Shown piece after piece: positions 30,611 to 38,187 of a DNA stretch of 51,036 nucleotides. Position 1 is the stretch's first letter; each line of letters starts with the position of its first letter. The DNA lies in assembly GCA_020848935.1 (NCBI GenBank), contig JADLHF010000185.1, positions 1-51,036 of the forward strand. The letters run 5' to 3'. The notes under the pieces were generated by a model, which did not search any database, was not told the DNA's origin, and saw only the letters and a program-made list of their open reading frames with translations. The DNA comes from Acetobacteraceae bacterium. Its GTDB lineage: Bacteria; Pseudomonadota; Alphaproteobacteria; Acetobacterales; Acetobacteraceae. The translations under genes and the position numbers were made by a program.

Positions 30611-31106
30611 TGTCTTTTTTCCCCATCGGTTCGCCGCGGCCCGGCAAGCGGGCTGCGCTGGGCTCAGCACACGCCGAAGGTGCTAATGAAAGGTTAACGG
30701 GGCCCGGTGGCGGCGGTCTAGTTTCAAGGGTTTATGCGGCCGGCGCAGCAGGAAGTGGTCCTGTTTGAGCCATATTTCGTAACGTTAAACCCATCGCCGT
30801 CAGCGCTTTGACATGGTTCTGCGACGGCGCTTTCACGATCGAATCACGGATGAAACGCGCCCCGCCGAGGCGTTAAAAAATACCCCCGCCGGGCCGGCGG
30901 CAGGACCGTTCGGCGCCGGCGCAGGGCGTGCGGGAGCGCATTCCTGCCGGCGCGACTCGGGTGCGGCGGCGCGATCGCCGGCGCGGCGCCGCCGGTTGCG
31001 TGAATCGCACGACAAAACAGCGCCCTAGACCACGATCGCCGCTTCTTATGGCGGGGATCATGGTCTAGGGTCGGGGCAGGCAACGCAGCACCAGGACATC
31101 ACGAAC
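30611..31106. other. 496-bp divergent intergenic region
   Basis: Between the small minus-strand gene and the SDR gene. It holds a CtrA-like CTAA-N7-TTAA motif (30683-30697), a possible plus-strand promoter TTGACA with TTTCAC 17 bp on (near 30810-30838, weak), a very GC-rich stretch of CGCCGG palindromes (30880-30995) and the imperfect hairpin at 31023-31070. No tRNA or protein gene is seen. Confidence 0.5.
31023..31070. repeat. Imperfect long hairpin ahead of the SDR gene
   Basis: CCCTAGACCACGATCGCCG (31023-31041) pairs with CGGGGATCATGGTCTAGGG (31052-31070), a 19-bp stem with two mismatched positions and a loop of about ten bases. It lies 37 bp upstream of the SDR start, so it could sit in that mRNA's leader, or be a dispersed CTAGACCATGATC-type repeat. 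Confidence 0.6.
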
Positions 31107-31928
31107 ATGACAGCCGCACGCATCAATCCGAACGGTACCCTGCGGGGCAAGGTCGCACTGGTCACCGGCGCCAGCCGTGGCATCGGCGAGGCCGTGGCGG
31201 TGCGCCTGGCGATGGAGGGGGCCAAGGTGGTGTGCACCGCGCGCACCTCCGAGGAGGGTGAGAGCCGGCTGCCGGGCACGCTGAACGACACGCTGCGGCG
31301 CATCCGCGATGCCGGCGGCGAGGCGATGTTCGTCAAGGCGGACCTGTCGCACGGCCCGGACCGCGAGCGGCTGCACGCCGAAGCGGTGGCCGCCTATGGC
31401 CCGGTCGACATCCTGGTCAACAACGCCGCCGTCACCTTCTTCCTGCCGATCGAGAGCTTTCCGGCCAAGCGCTTCGACCTGATGATCGAGGTCCAGGTCT
31501 GGGCGGCGCTGCACCTGGCGCAGATGGTGCTGCCGGCGATGAGGGCGAAGAAATCCGGCGCCATCGTCACCCTGTCGTCGGGGGCGGCGATCCATCCGCT
31601 GAAGCCCTATGCCGGGGCCAATCCGGGCGGCACGGTGTATGGCATGTGCAAGGCGGCGCTGGAGCGGTTCTCCACCGGGCTGGCCTCCGAGGTCTATGCC
31701 GACAACATCTCGGTCAACGCGATCTCGCCGGGGTTGGTGGCCACGCCGGGGGTGGCGGTGCATCGGCTGATCAACGAGTCCAACCAGCACCGCGTCTCGC
31801 CGGTGGAGAACATTGCCGAGGCGGTGTATCAGATCGTCACGCGCGACCCGCGCGCCATGACCGGGCGGATCGACCACGCAACCGCCTTCCTGGAGGAGTT
31901 CGGGGTGAAAGCCGCCGCCCTGGTGTAG
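31107..31928 (+). CDS. SDR-family NAD(P)-dependent oxidoreductase
   Basis: Classical short-chain dehydrogenase/reductase. The 273 residues contain TGASRGIG (cofactor motif, about 20-27), VDILVNNAAV (about 96-105), TLSSGAA with the catalytic Ser, and TVYGMCKAALERF with the YxxxK pair. NAISPGLVATPG follows. Length and the C-terminal DPRAMTGRIDHA resemble SDRs of fatty-acid or polyketide-like metabolism, but the substrate is unknown. ATG at 31107. The universal stress gene begins 47 bp after the stop with its own GGAGG, so the two are probably co-transcribed. Confidence 0.87.
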   Translation: MTAARINPNGTLRGKVALVTGASRGIGEAVAVRLAMEGAKVVCTARTSEEGESRLPGTLNDTLRRIRDAGGEAMFVKADLSHGPDRERLHAEAVAAYGPVDILVNNAAVTFFLPIESFPAKRFDLMIEVQVWAALHLAQMVLPAMRAKKSGAIVTLSSGAAIHPLKPYAGANPGGTVYGMCKAALERFSTGLASEVYADNISVNAISPGLVATPGVAVHRLINESNQHRVSPVENIAEAVYQIVTRDPRAMTGRIDHATAFLEEFGVKAAALV

Positions 31929-31975
31929 CACCGGGTCTCCGGCGGGCGGGGCGGCACAATCAACGGAGGCGCAGG

Positions 31976-32842
31976 ATGGCGATCAAGAAGCTGCTGGTTC
32001 CGCTGTACGGCACCCCGGCCGACGATGTGGCCGTGGCCACTGCCGCCCTGGTGGCCACCACCTGGCGGGCGCATATGGTGGCGGTGTATTTCTACCGCGC
32101 CACGGCCAGCATCCAGGCGTTGGGCCCGGACATCTTCCCGATCGGCATGATCAACGAGATGGCCGAGGAGGCGGAGAGCGAACGCGCCACCGTGATCCAG
32201 GCGGCGCAGGCCCGCTTCGCCGCGGCATGCGGCGCGCACGGCATTGCGGTGGCCCGGGCGTCGCGCGATGCCGTCGGGGCCAGCGGGGAATTCGTGCTGA
32301 CCACGGGACGCGAGGACGAGGCGGTGGCCAAGCTGGCGCGGCTGGCCGACCTGACCGTGCTGCCGCATCTGAACCATGACGACGACGCGGTGTTCGCCGA
32401 TGCGCTGCACGCCGCCCTGTTCGACAGCGGCAGGCCGGTGCTGATCGCCCCGCCGCAGCCGCCGGCGGCGATCGGCACGCGCATCTGCATCGCCTGGAAC
32501 GGCACCGCGGAATCGGCCTCGGGCGTACAGGCGGTGCTGCCCTGGCTGAAGCGTGCCCAGGCCGTGCGGGTGCTGACCGCCACCGGCTATCACCGCCGCG
32601 GACCGGAGGCGGCGGCCCTGGCCGACTACCTGGCGCTGCACGAGGTGAAGGCCGAGGTGACGCAGTTCGAGCCGATGGAAAAGAGCGTGGGCATCGGCCT
32701 GCTGGCGGCGGCACAGGCCTTCGGCGCCGACCTGCTGGCGATGGGGGCCTATTCGCATCCGCGCTGGCGGCAGACGATCCTGGGCGGAGTGACCCGCACG
32801 GTGCTGGAACGGGCCGCGCTGCCGGTGCTGATGAGCCGGTGA
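31976..32842 (+). CDS. Universal stress protein with tandem UspA domains
   Basis: Cytosolic stress protein of 288 residues in two UspA-like halves. The first (IKKLLVPLYGTPADDVAVATAA..) is degenerate at the nucleotide-binding loop. The second (TRICIAWNGTAESASGVQAVLPWL .. LAMGAYSHPRWRQTILGGVTRTVLERAALPVLMSR) keeps the usual C-terminal loop-strand pattern. Such proteins are induced by starvation, anoxia or other stress. The ATG follows GGAGGCGCAGG. Downstream of the SDR gene in the same direction. A pair of AT-rich arms follows. Confidence 0.87.
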   Translation: MAIKKLLVPLYGTPADDVAVATAALVATTWRAHMVAVYFYRATASIQALGPDIFPIGMINEMAEEAESERATVIQAAQARFAAACGAHGIAVARASRDAVGASGEFVLTTGREDEAVAKLARLADLTVLPHLNHDDDAVFADALHAALFDSGRPVLIAPPQPPAAIGTRICIAWNGTAESASGVQAVLPWLKRAQAVRVLTATGYHRRGPEAAALADYLALHEVKAEVTQFEPMEKSVGIGLLAAAQAFGADLLAMGAYSHPRWRQTILGGVTRTVLERAALPVLMSR

Positions 32843-32898
32843 CGGCTGCGGGCCTGACCCCGCGCGGCCTGCCATCCAGACACCTGCCGTTCAGACAA

Positions 32899-32973
32899 AC
32901 GAACGAAAGCTTTTGCGTCTTTTTTCAAAAAGAAGTGCTTGTTCTTTTTTAAAAAAAAGAACCAAAAAACTTC
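32899..32973. repeat. AT-rich composite element, locus 10 (arms in the opposite order)
   Basis: Plus-oriented arm 32899-32935 (GAACGAAAGC..CAAAAAGAAG) directly followed by a minus-oriented arm 32941-32973 (GTTCTTTTTT..AAAAAAGAACC, AAAAAACTTC), so the stems lie inside rather than outside. It sits between two convergent genes: 56 bp after the universal stress stop and 18 bp before the solute-binding protein stop. Confidence 0.8.
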
Positions 32974-32991
32974 AATACATCGCTTTCTGAT

Positions 32992-34572
32992 TCAAGCCTT
33001 ACGGACACTCCAGAACACTGGCCAGCCGTTCTGGATGCCGGTCAGCGAATTGTTGAAGCAGGTATAGCCCACCCATTGCCCGGTCGGCACATAGGGCACG
33101 TCGCGGAACGACTGGAGCTGCAGCTCGCGCACGATGCGCTTCTGCTCGGCCTCGTTCGGCGCCACCAGCCACTGATCGCGCAACTCCTCCAGCTTCGGCG
33201 CATCGGGCCAGCCGAACCAGGCGGCGGGGCCGGAGCGGATGGCGAACTGCGCCGGCACGAAGACGTTGGTCAGGCTGGTCAGGTTGGTGATGAAGATGTT
33301 CCAGCCGCCCTTGTCGTTCGGCTCCTTGCTGGCGCGGCGCTGCACCACGGTGCCCCATTCCAGCGCCTGGTAATCGACGTTGAAGCCCATGCGGCCCAAC
33401 AGGTCGTTGGTGACCAGCGACTGGGCATGCAGCGAGGGGATGGTGGAGGGGCCGAGGAGCACGACCTTCTCGCCCTTGTAGCCGGCGGCGACCAGCTCCC
33501 GCTTGACGTTGTCGAAATCGGTGCGCCCGGCCATCGCCTCCACACCGGCATCGGTGGCCATCGGCATGCCCGGCGTGAACAGGCCGACGCCGGTCTTGAT
33601 CAGCTCCGGCTCGGCACCGGCGACCGCCTCGGCAAAGTCCCGCTGGTTGACGCAGGCCTGCACCAGGCGGCGGATCGCCACGTTGTTGAACGGCGGGTGC
33701 AGGTGGTTGAAGCGGATGCAGCCGATGCCGCCCATGCGGTTGATGATCCGCAGCGACAGGTTGCGGTCGCGGCGCAACAGCGACACCAGGTCGATCGCCG
33801 CGGCTTCATACCAGTCGAATTCGTTCTTCTGCATCGCCGCCGCGGCGGTGGCCGGGTCGGGCTGGACGGTCCAAATCACGCGGTCGAAATGCACCACCTT
33901 CGGCCCGGCCAGGAAGCTGGTCTGGCCGTCCGGGCGCGGCACATAGGCGGCGTTGCGCTCATAGACCACACGGCTGCCGGACACGCGCTCATCGGTCTTG
34001 AAGCGGAACGGGCCGCTGCCGACGGGGTCGGTGATCTGGACGTTCGGGCTGGTCGCGGCGATGCGCTCGGGCATGATCACGCAGGCCGGCTGGGCCAGTG
34101 CCTCGGGCAGCAGGGCGAAGGGCTTCTTGAGGCGGATGCGGATCACCTTGTCCGACGGCGCGGTGATCTCGTTGGTCAGCGACTGCAGCACGGTGCCGTA
34201 GCTGTCGCGCACCCACCAGCGCTTGATGGTGGCCACGCAATCCTTCGCCAGCACCGGCGCGCCGTCGTGGAACGTCAACCCGTCGCGCAGGGTGAGTTCC
34301 CAGGTCAGGCCGTCGGCCGAGGTGGTGGCACCGGCGACCATCTGCGGGTGCGGCTTGAAGTTCTCGTCCACGCCGTAGAGCTGGTCATAGACCAGGTTGC
34401 CGTGGTTGCGGGTGATGTCCGCCGTGGTCCACACGGGATCCAGCGACGTGGGATCGGCGTGCGGGATGAAGCGCAGTTCCCGGCTGGCCTGGGCCTGGAC
34501 AATGGCGGGCGCGGTCAGTGCGGTGGCGCCCAAGGCAGCGGTTGCCAGAAGGCCGCGGCGGCTCAGCGACAT
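32992..34572 (-). CDS. ABC transporter substrate-binding protein, family 5 (DppA/GsiB-like), Tat-exported
   Basis: Periplasmic binding protein for dipeptides or similar solutes. The 526 residues begin with a Tat-type signal (MSLSRRGLLATAALGATALTAPAIVQA), followed by family 5 landmarks DPTSLDPVWTTADITRNHG, WELTLRDGLTFHDGAPV, TDPVGSGPFRF and FNNVAIRRLVQACVNQRDF. ATG at 34572 places the twin-arginine motif at the N terminus; a longer frame is open 11 codons upstream. No transporter permease or ATPase genes adjoin. It interrupts the expected lpxA-lpxI-lpxB order on the same strand. Confidence 0.88.
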   Translation of the reverse strand: MSLSRRGLLATAALGATALTAPAIVQAQASRELRFIPHADPTSLDPVWTTADITRNHGNLVYDQLYGVDENFKPHPQMVAGATTSADGLTWELTLRDGLTFHDGAPVLAKDCVATIKRWWVRDSYGTVLQSLTNEITAPSDKVIRIRLKKPFALLPEALAQPACVIMPERIAATSPNVQITDPVGSGPFRFKTDERVSGSRVVYERNAAYVPRPDGQTSFLAGPKVVHFDRVIWTVQPDPATAAAAMQKNEFDWYEAAAIDLVSLLRRDRNLSLRIINRMGGIGCIRFNHLHPPFNNVAIRRLVQACVNQRDFAEAVAGAEPELIKTGVGLFTPGMPMATDAGVEAMAGRTDFDNVKRELVAAGYKGEKVVLLGPSTIPSLHAQSLVTNDLLGRMGFNVDYQALEWGTVVQRRASKEPNDKGGWNIFITNLTSLTNVFVPAQFAIRSGPAAWFGWPDAPKLEELRDQWLVAPNEAEQKRIVRELQLQSFRDVPYVPTGQWVGYTCFNNSLTGIQNGWPVFWSVRKA

Positions 34573-34665
34573 GGCTCGTATCCCCGATATTCCTCGGGGA
34601 AACATTAGATGTACACAGCCACCTTGCGCAACCGCCAGGGTGGGGCAAATCCCGCCGTGCGGGGA

Positions 34666-35550
34666 TCAGCCCTCGTCGGGCTCCGCGCCGATGCCGGCGG
34701 CGCGGATCAGGCCGCGCTTGCTGGGTGCGTCCATGAAGGCCAGCACCTCGGCCACCAGGGCGTCCTCGCCGAGGCTGGCGCGCACCTGCTCCACCCGGCG
34801 GGCGAACACGCCGGGGCCGCGGAACATCAGCTTGAAGGCGGCGCGCAGCCGGGCGATCTGCTCGCGCGAGAAGCCGCGCCGGCGCAGGCCGATCACGTTC
34901 AGGCTGGCCAGGCGCGCCCGGTTGCCCAGCACGGTGCCGAAGGGAATGACATCGGCCTCCACCCCGGACACGCCGCCGATCATCGCCGCGCGGCCGATGC
35001 GCACGAACTGGTGGATGGCCGCGGCCCCGCCGATCACGGCGTTGTCGCCGATGCTGACATGGCCGCCCATCACCACGTTGTTGGCCACGATCACGCCATT
35101 GCCGAGCTGGCAATCATGCGCCACGTGGGCCACCGCCATCAGCATGCAGTCGGTGCCCACGCGGGTGACGCCGCGGCCATGGGCGGTACCGCGGTGGATG
35201 GTGACGTGCTCGCGCACCAGGGTGCGGGCGCCGATCTCGGTGAAGGTGGGCTCGCCACGGTATTTCAGGTCCTGCGGCGCCATGCCCACGGTGCAATGCG
35301 GATACAGCACGGCATCAGCGCCGATGCGGGTATGGCCATCGACCACGACGTGGGAGATCAGCCGCGCGCCATCCTCGATCTCCACATCCGGGCCGACGGT
35401 GCAGAACGGGCCGACCTGCACGTTCATGCCCAGCCGGGCGGTGGGATCGACCACGGCGAGCGCATGGATCTGCACACCGCGCTCCGGCAGCGAGAGATGG
35501 TCGGCATATTCGGTGGTGACCGCGCGGGCGTGGGCGGGGAAGACGTCCAT
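34666..35550 (-). CDS. lpxA: Acyl-ACP--UDP-N-acetylglucosamine O-acyltransferase
   Basis: First step of lipid A synthesis (EC 2.3.1.129), transferring a 3-hydroxyacyl chain to UDP-GlcNAc. A left-handed beta-helix of hexapeptide repeats is visible through about residue 220, with the catalytic His in VAHVAHDCQLG and GAAAIHQFVRIG. With ATG at 35550 the protein has 294 residues. A GTG at 35475 preceded by GGAG would give 269 residues, nearer the family norm (about 262), and may be the true start. A 156-bp gap with an inverted repeat TGTGCA-GG-TGCACA (35581-35594) separates it from fabZ, so it may have its own promoter. lpxI and lpxB do not follow. Confidence 0.9.
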   Translation of the reverse strand: MDVFPAHARAVTTEYADHLSLPERGVQIHALAVVDPTARLGMNVQVGPFCTVGPDVEIEDGARLISHVVVDGHTRIGADAVLYPHCTVGMAPQDLKYRGEPTFTEIGARTLVREHVTIHRGTAHGRGVTRVGTDCMLMAVAHVAHDCQLGNGVIVANNVVMGGHVSIGDNAVIGGAAAIHQFVRIGRAAMIGGVSGVEADVIPFGTVLGNRARLASLNVIGLRRRGFSREQIARLRAAFKLMFRGPGVFARRVEQVRASLGEDALVAEVLAFMDAPSKRGLIRAAGIGAEPDEG

Positions 35551-35706
35551 CGGGTGAGCTTTCGGGGTCACGAGGTCTACTGTGCAGGTGCACACTAGGC
35601 CCGGCTCCGCGCCGCGGCCAAACAATCATTGTTGCCGTATATTTCCGAGAAACGCCCTATAAGCCCCTGAATTGTCGAGAAAATGGCAAAATCGTGGCAG
35701 ACCGTA

Positions 35707-36195
35707 TCAATGGTCCATGATCATCGCGGCATAGGTCGCCTCGGCCACCGAAACGCCATCCACCTTGGCCACGGCGCTGAACTTCCAGACATTGCCGCGC
35801 CTGCGCTGCTTGACGATGTGGATGCGCAACTGGTCGCCGGGGACCACCGGGCGGCGGAATTTCGCGCCCTCGATCGACATGAAATACACCACCTTGCCGG
35901 CCGCCTCGGGGCCCAGGGTCTCCACCACCAGCACCGCCGCGGTTTGCGCCATGCTCTCGATGATCAGCACCCCGGGCATCACGGGGTGATTCGGGAAATG
36001 GCCCTGGAAGAAGTTCTCGTTCACCGACACGTTCTTCACGCCGGTGGCCGAGTGGCCGCGCACCAGGTCCACCACCCGGTCGATCAGCAGGAAGGGATAG
36101 CGATGCGGGATGGCATGCATGATGCGCGCGATGTCCAGCGCGGCGACCACTTCGCCGTCCTGCGGGCTGCCTTCAGCCTGGCTTGTTGTGTCCAT
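35707..36195 (-). CDS. fabZ: 3-hydroxyacyl-[acyl-carrier-protein] dehydratase
   Basis: Dehydrates 3-hydroxyacyl-ACP in type II fatty acid synthesis (EC 4.2.1.59). It also competes for the substrate of LpxA, which explains the shared locus. The 162-residue hot-dog fold has the catalytic His66 in GHFPNHPVMPG and Glu80 in LIIESMAQTA. FLLIDRV and FRRPVVPGDQL are also typical. ATG at 36195, five bases after the lpxD stop codon, so the two are coupled. Confidence 0.95.
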   Translation of the reverse strand: MDTTSQAEGSPQDGEVVAALDIARIMHAIPHRYPFLLIDRVVDLVRGHSATGVKNVSVNENFFQGHFPNHPVMPGVLIIESMAQTAAVLVVETLGPEAAGKVVYFMSIEGAKFRRPVVPGDQLRIHIVKQRRRGNVWKFSAVAKVDGVSVAEATYAAMIMDH

Positions 36196-36200
36196 CGCCC

Positions 36201-37295
36201 TCAGTCCTGATCCCTGTCCGTTTCCGGTTTCTCATGGTCCGACCCGGCGGCGGCCGACCGGCTGGCCTGCTCGCGCTGGATCATCCGCCGCATGGTGGCG
36301 TGTTCGCGGAAGAACTGCCGCGCCGGCATGGCGGGCGCGCCCAGAACCTCCGCCTTGGCCGGCACGTCGGCCATCACGCCGGACTTGGCGCCGATGCGCG
36401 CGCCGTCGCCAATGGCCAGGTGCCCGGTGATCCCCGCCTGGCCGCCGACCTGCACGAAATCGCCCAGCACCGCCGAGCCCGATATGCCAGCCTGCGCCAC
36501 GATCACGCAACAGCGGCCAAGCCGCACGTTGTGGCCGATCTGCACCAGGTTGTCGATGCGCGTGCCGGCGCCGATCACGGTGTCCTGGCTGGAGCCGCGG
36601 TCGATGGTGCTGTTGGCGCCCAGCTCCACGTCGTCGCCGATCAGCACCCGGCCCAGTTGCGGCACGGTGACGAAGCCGGCGGGTCCGGTGGCGAAGCCGA
36701 ACCCCTCCTGCCCCACGCGGCTGCCGGGGTAGAGATAGACGCGCGCGCCCAGCAGGGCGTGGCTGACGCTGGCACCGGCGCCGATCCGGCAATCCGCCCC
36801 CAGCACCACGCCTGCGCCCACCACCGCCAGCGGCCCGATGCGGCAGCGCGGCCCGATCTCGGCGCCCGCCTCCACCACCGCCAGCGGCCCGATCTCGGCC
36901 GAGGGGTCGACGCGCGCGGCGGGATCCACCACGGCCGAGCGGTGGATGCCGGGGCGTGCCGGCGGCGGCGGGTGGAACAGGGCCGCCACCCGCGCCCAGG
37001 CGAGATAGGGCTGCCGGGTGCAGATGGCGATGGTGCCGGCCGGCACATGGGCAGCCATGGCGGGATGGACCAGCACCGCCCCGGCCGCGGTGGCCTTGAG
37101 CGCATCGAGGTAGCGGCGATTGTCCAGGAAGCTGATGGTATCGGCCGTGGCGGCCTGCAGCGGAGCGATGCCGTGCAGCAGTATTTCGCCCTCCGCCGCG
37201 GCATCGTCCCCGGCGGCAGCGAGCACGGCGGCCAGGCCATGCGGCCCGCTGCGGGCGAAGAAGCGCGGATCGCCCGGCTGCGCCGGCCAGCTCAC
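36201..37295 (-). CDS. lpxD: UDP-3-O-(3-hydroxyacyl)glucosamine N-acyltransferase
   Basis: Third step of lipid A synthesis (EC 2.3.1.191). The 364 residues comprise an N-terminal uridine-binding domain (about 1-105; ISFLDNRRYLDALKATAAGAVLV), a left-handed beta-helix from IHRSAVVDPAARV to about 320, and the catalytic His in DNLVQIGHNVRLG. The C-terminal helix (FFREHATMRRMIQ) is followed by a charged tail. Longer than E. coli LpxD (341) mainly through this tail. Follows the skp gene by 36 bp. Confidence 0.94.
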   Translation of the reverse strand: MSWPAQPGDPRFFARSGPHGLAAVLAAAGDDAAAEGEILLHGIAPLQAATADTISFLDNRRYLDALKATAAGAVLVHPAMAAHVPAGTIAICTRQPYLAWARVAALFHPPPPARPGIHRSAVVDPAARVDPSAEIGPLAVVEAGAEIGPRCRIGPLAVVGAGVVLGADCRIGAGASVSHALLGARVYLYPGSRVGQEGFGFATGPAGFVTVPQLGRVLIGDDVELGANSTIDRGSSQDTVIGAGTRIDNLVQIGHNVRLGRCCVIVAQAGISGSAVLGDFVQVGGQAGITGHLAIGDGARIGAKSGVMADVPAKAEVLGAPAMPARQFFREHATMRRMIQREQASRSAAAGSDHEKPETDRDQD

Positions 37296-37331
37296 GCACG
37301 CACGTCCCGGCTCACGCGCCCACGCCCGGGG

Positions 37332-38183
37332 TCAGCGGCGCGCGGGGGCGGCCCCGCCCGGCGGCGGCGGCAGGGCGGCAGCCGGCGGCGTCGGCGGCTG
37401 GGCCGGCGATACCCCGTCCGCCGGCACCGCCACCGTGGGCAGGATGCGGTTCAGCTCCTCGGCCACCTTCTCGCTGATGTCGAACTCGTTGACGTTCAGC
37501 GCCACCTGGCTGCGGTGCAGCACCAGGTTCATGCCGCGGCTTTCCGCCACCTGGCGGATCACCGCGATCAGCGAGGCCTGGACCTGGTTGATGGAGAACT
37601 GCGCGGCCTCCTGGATGATGCGGTTGCGGTCGCGGAAGCTGCGCTGGGCGGCGGTGATGCGTTCCTGCAGGGCGCGTTCGCGCGCGCGGATCTGGTCGGG
37701 CGACAGCTTGGCGCGGTCGCGGGCCAGCGCCTGCTGCATGTCGCGCCACAGCAGCTGTTCCTTCTGGGCGTCCTCGTTCAGCTTTTCGCGGCGCTCGCCG
37801 ATGATCTTGTCGGCATGCTGGGCGGCCAGCGAGGCGCGCATCACCTCGGGCAGGCCGATCACGCCGACCACCGAGGCCGGCGGCGCCGGGCCCTTCGGCA
37901 GTGCCGGCAGCTCGGGCACCGGCGGCATGGGAATCTGGCCCAGCGGGGCCTCGTCGGCCTCGATGCCGGCCTGCGGCTCCGCCGCGGCAGCGTGTGGCTG
38001 GGTGCCCTGCTGGGCAGCAGGCGGCGGGCGCGCGCCCTGGGCGGGCGGGGCCGCGCGCGGCTGGCCGGGGACGAAGAAATCCGGTTTCTGCGCCTGCGCC
38101 GGGCCGGCGAACAGCGTGGCGCCGAGAATGCCGGCGGACAGCACGCCGGCGGCAAGCACCGCAAGGGTCGGGATACGGATCAT
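37332..38183 (-). CDS. OmpH/Skp-family periplasmic chaperone with a proline-rich insert
   Basis: Periplasmic holdase for unfolded outer-membrane proteins, acting with BamA. The 283 residues start with a signal peptide (cleavage after PAQA, about 31). Then come about 70 Pro/Ala-rich residues, the OmpH-like domain with a long coiled coil (about 105-245; VVGVIGLPEVMRAS .. LQERITAAQRSFRDRNRIIQEA) and a Pro-rich tail. The usual family length is 160-200, so both flanking Pro-rich parts are extra. It follows bamA by only 4 bp and precedes lpxD, the conserved bamA-skp-lpxD order. Confidence 0.85.
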   Translation of the reverse strand: MIRIPTLAVLAAGVLSAGILGATLFAGPAQAQKPDFFVPGQPRAAPPAQGARPPPAAQQGTQPHAAAAEPQAGIEADEAPLGQIPMPPVPELPALPKGPAPPASVVGVIGLPEVMRASLAAQHADKIIGERREKLNEDAQKEQLLWRDMQQALARDRAKLSPDQIRARERALQERITAAQRSFRDRNRIIQEAAQFSINQVQASLIAVIRQVAESRGMNLVLHRSQVALNVNEFDISEKVAEELNRILPTVAVPADGVSPAQPPTPPAAALPPPPGGAAPARR

Positions 38184-38187
38184 GCCA

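Noticed and set aside
30880-31000. Structured RNA gene in the GC-rich palindromic stretch
   Set aside because: Many short CGCCGG palindromes are expected at this GC content; no recognisable RNA family or clear promoter.
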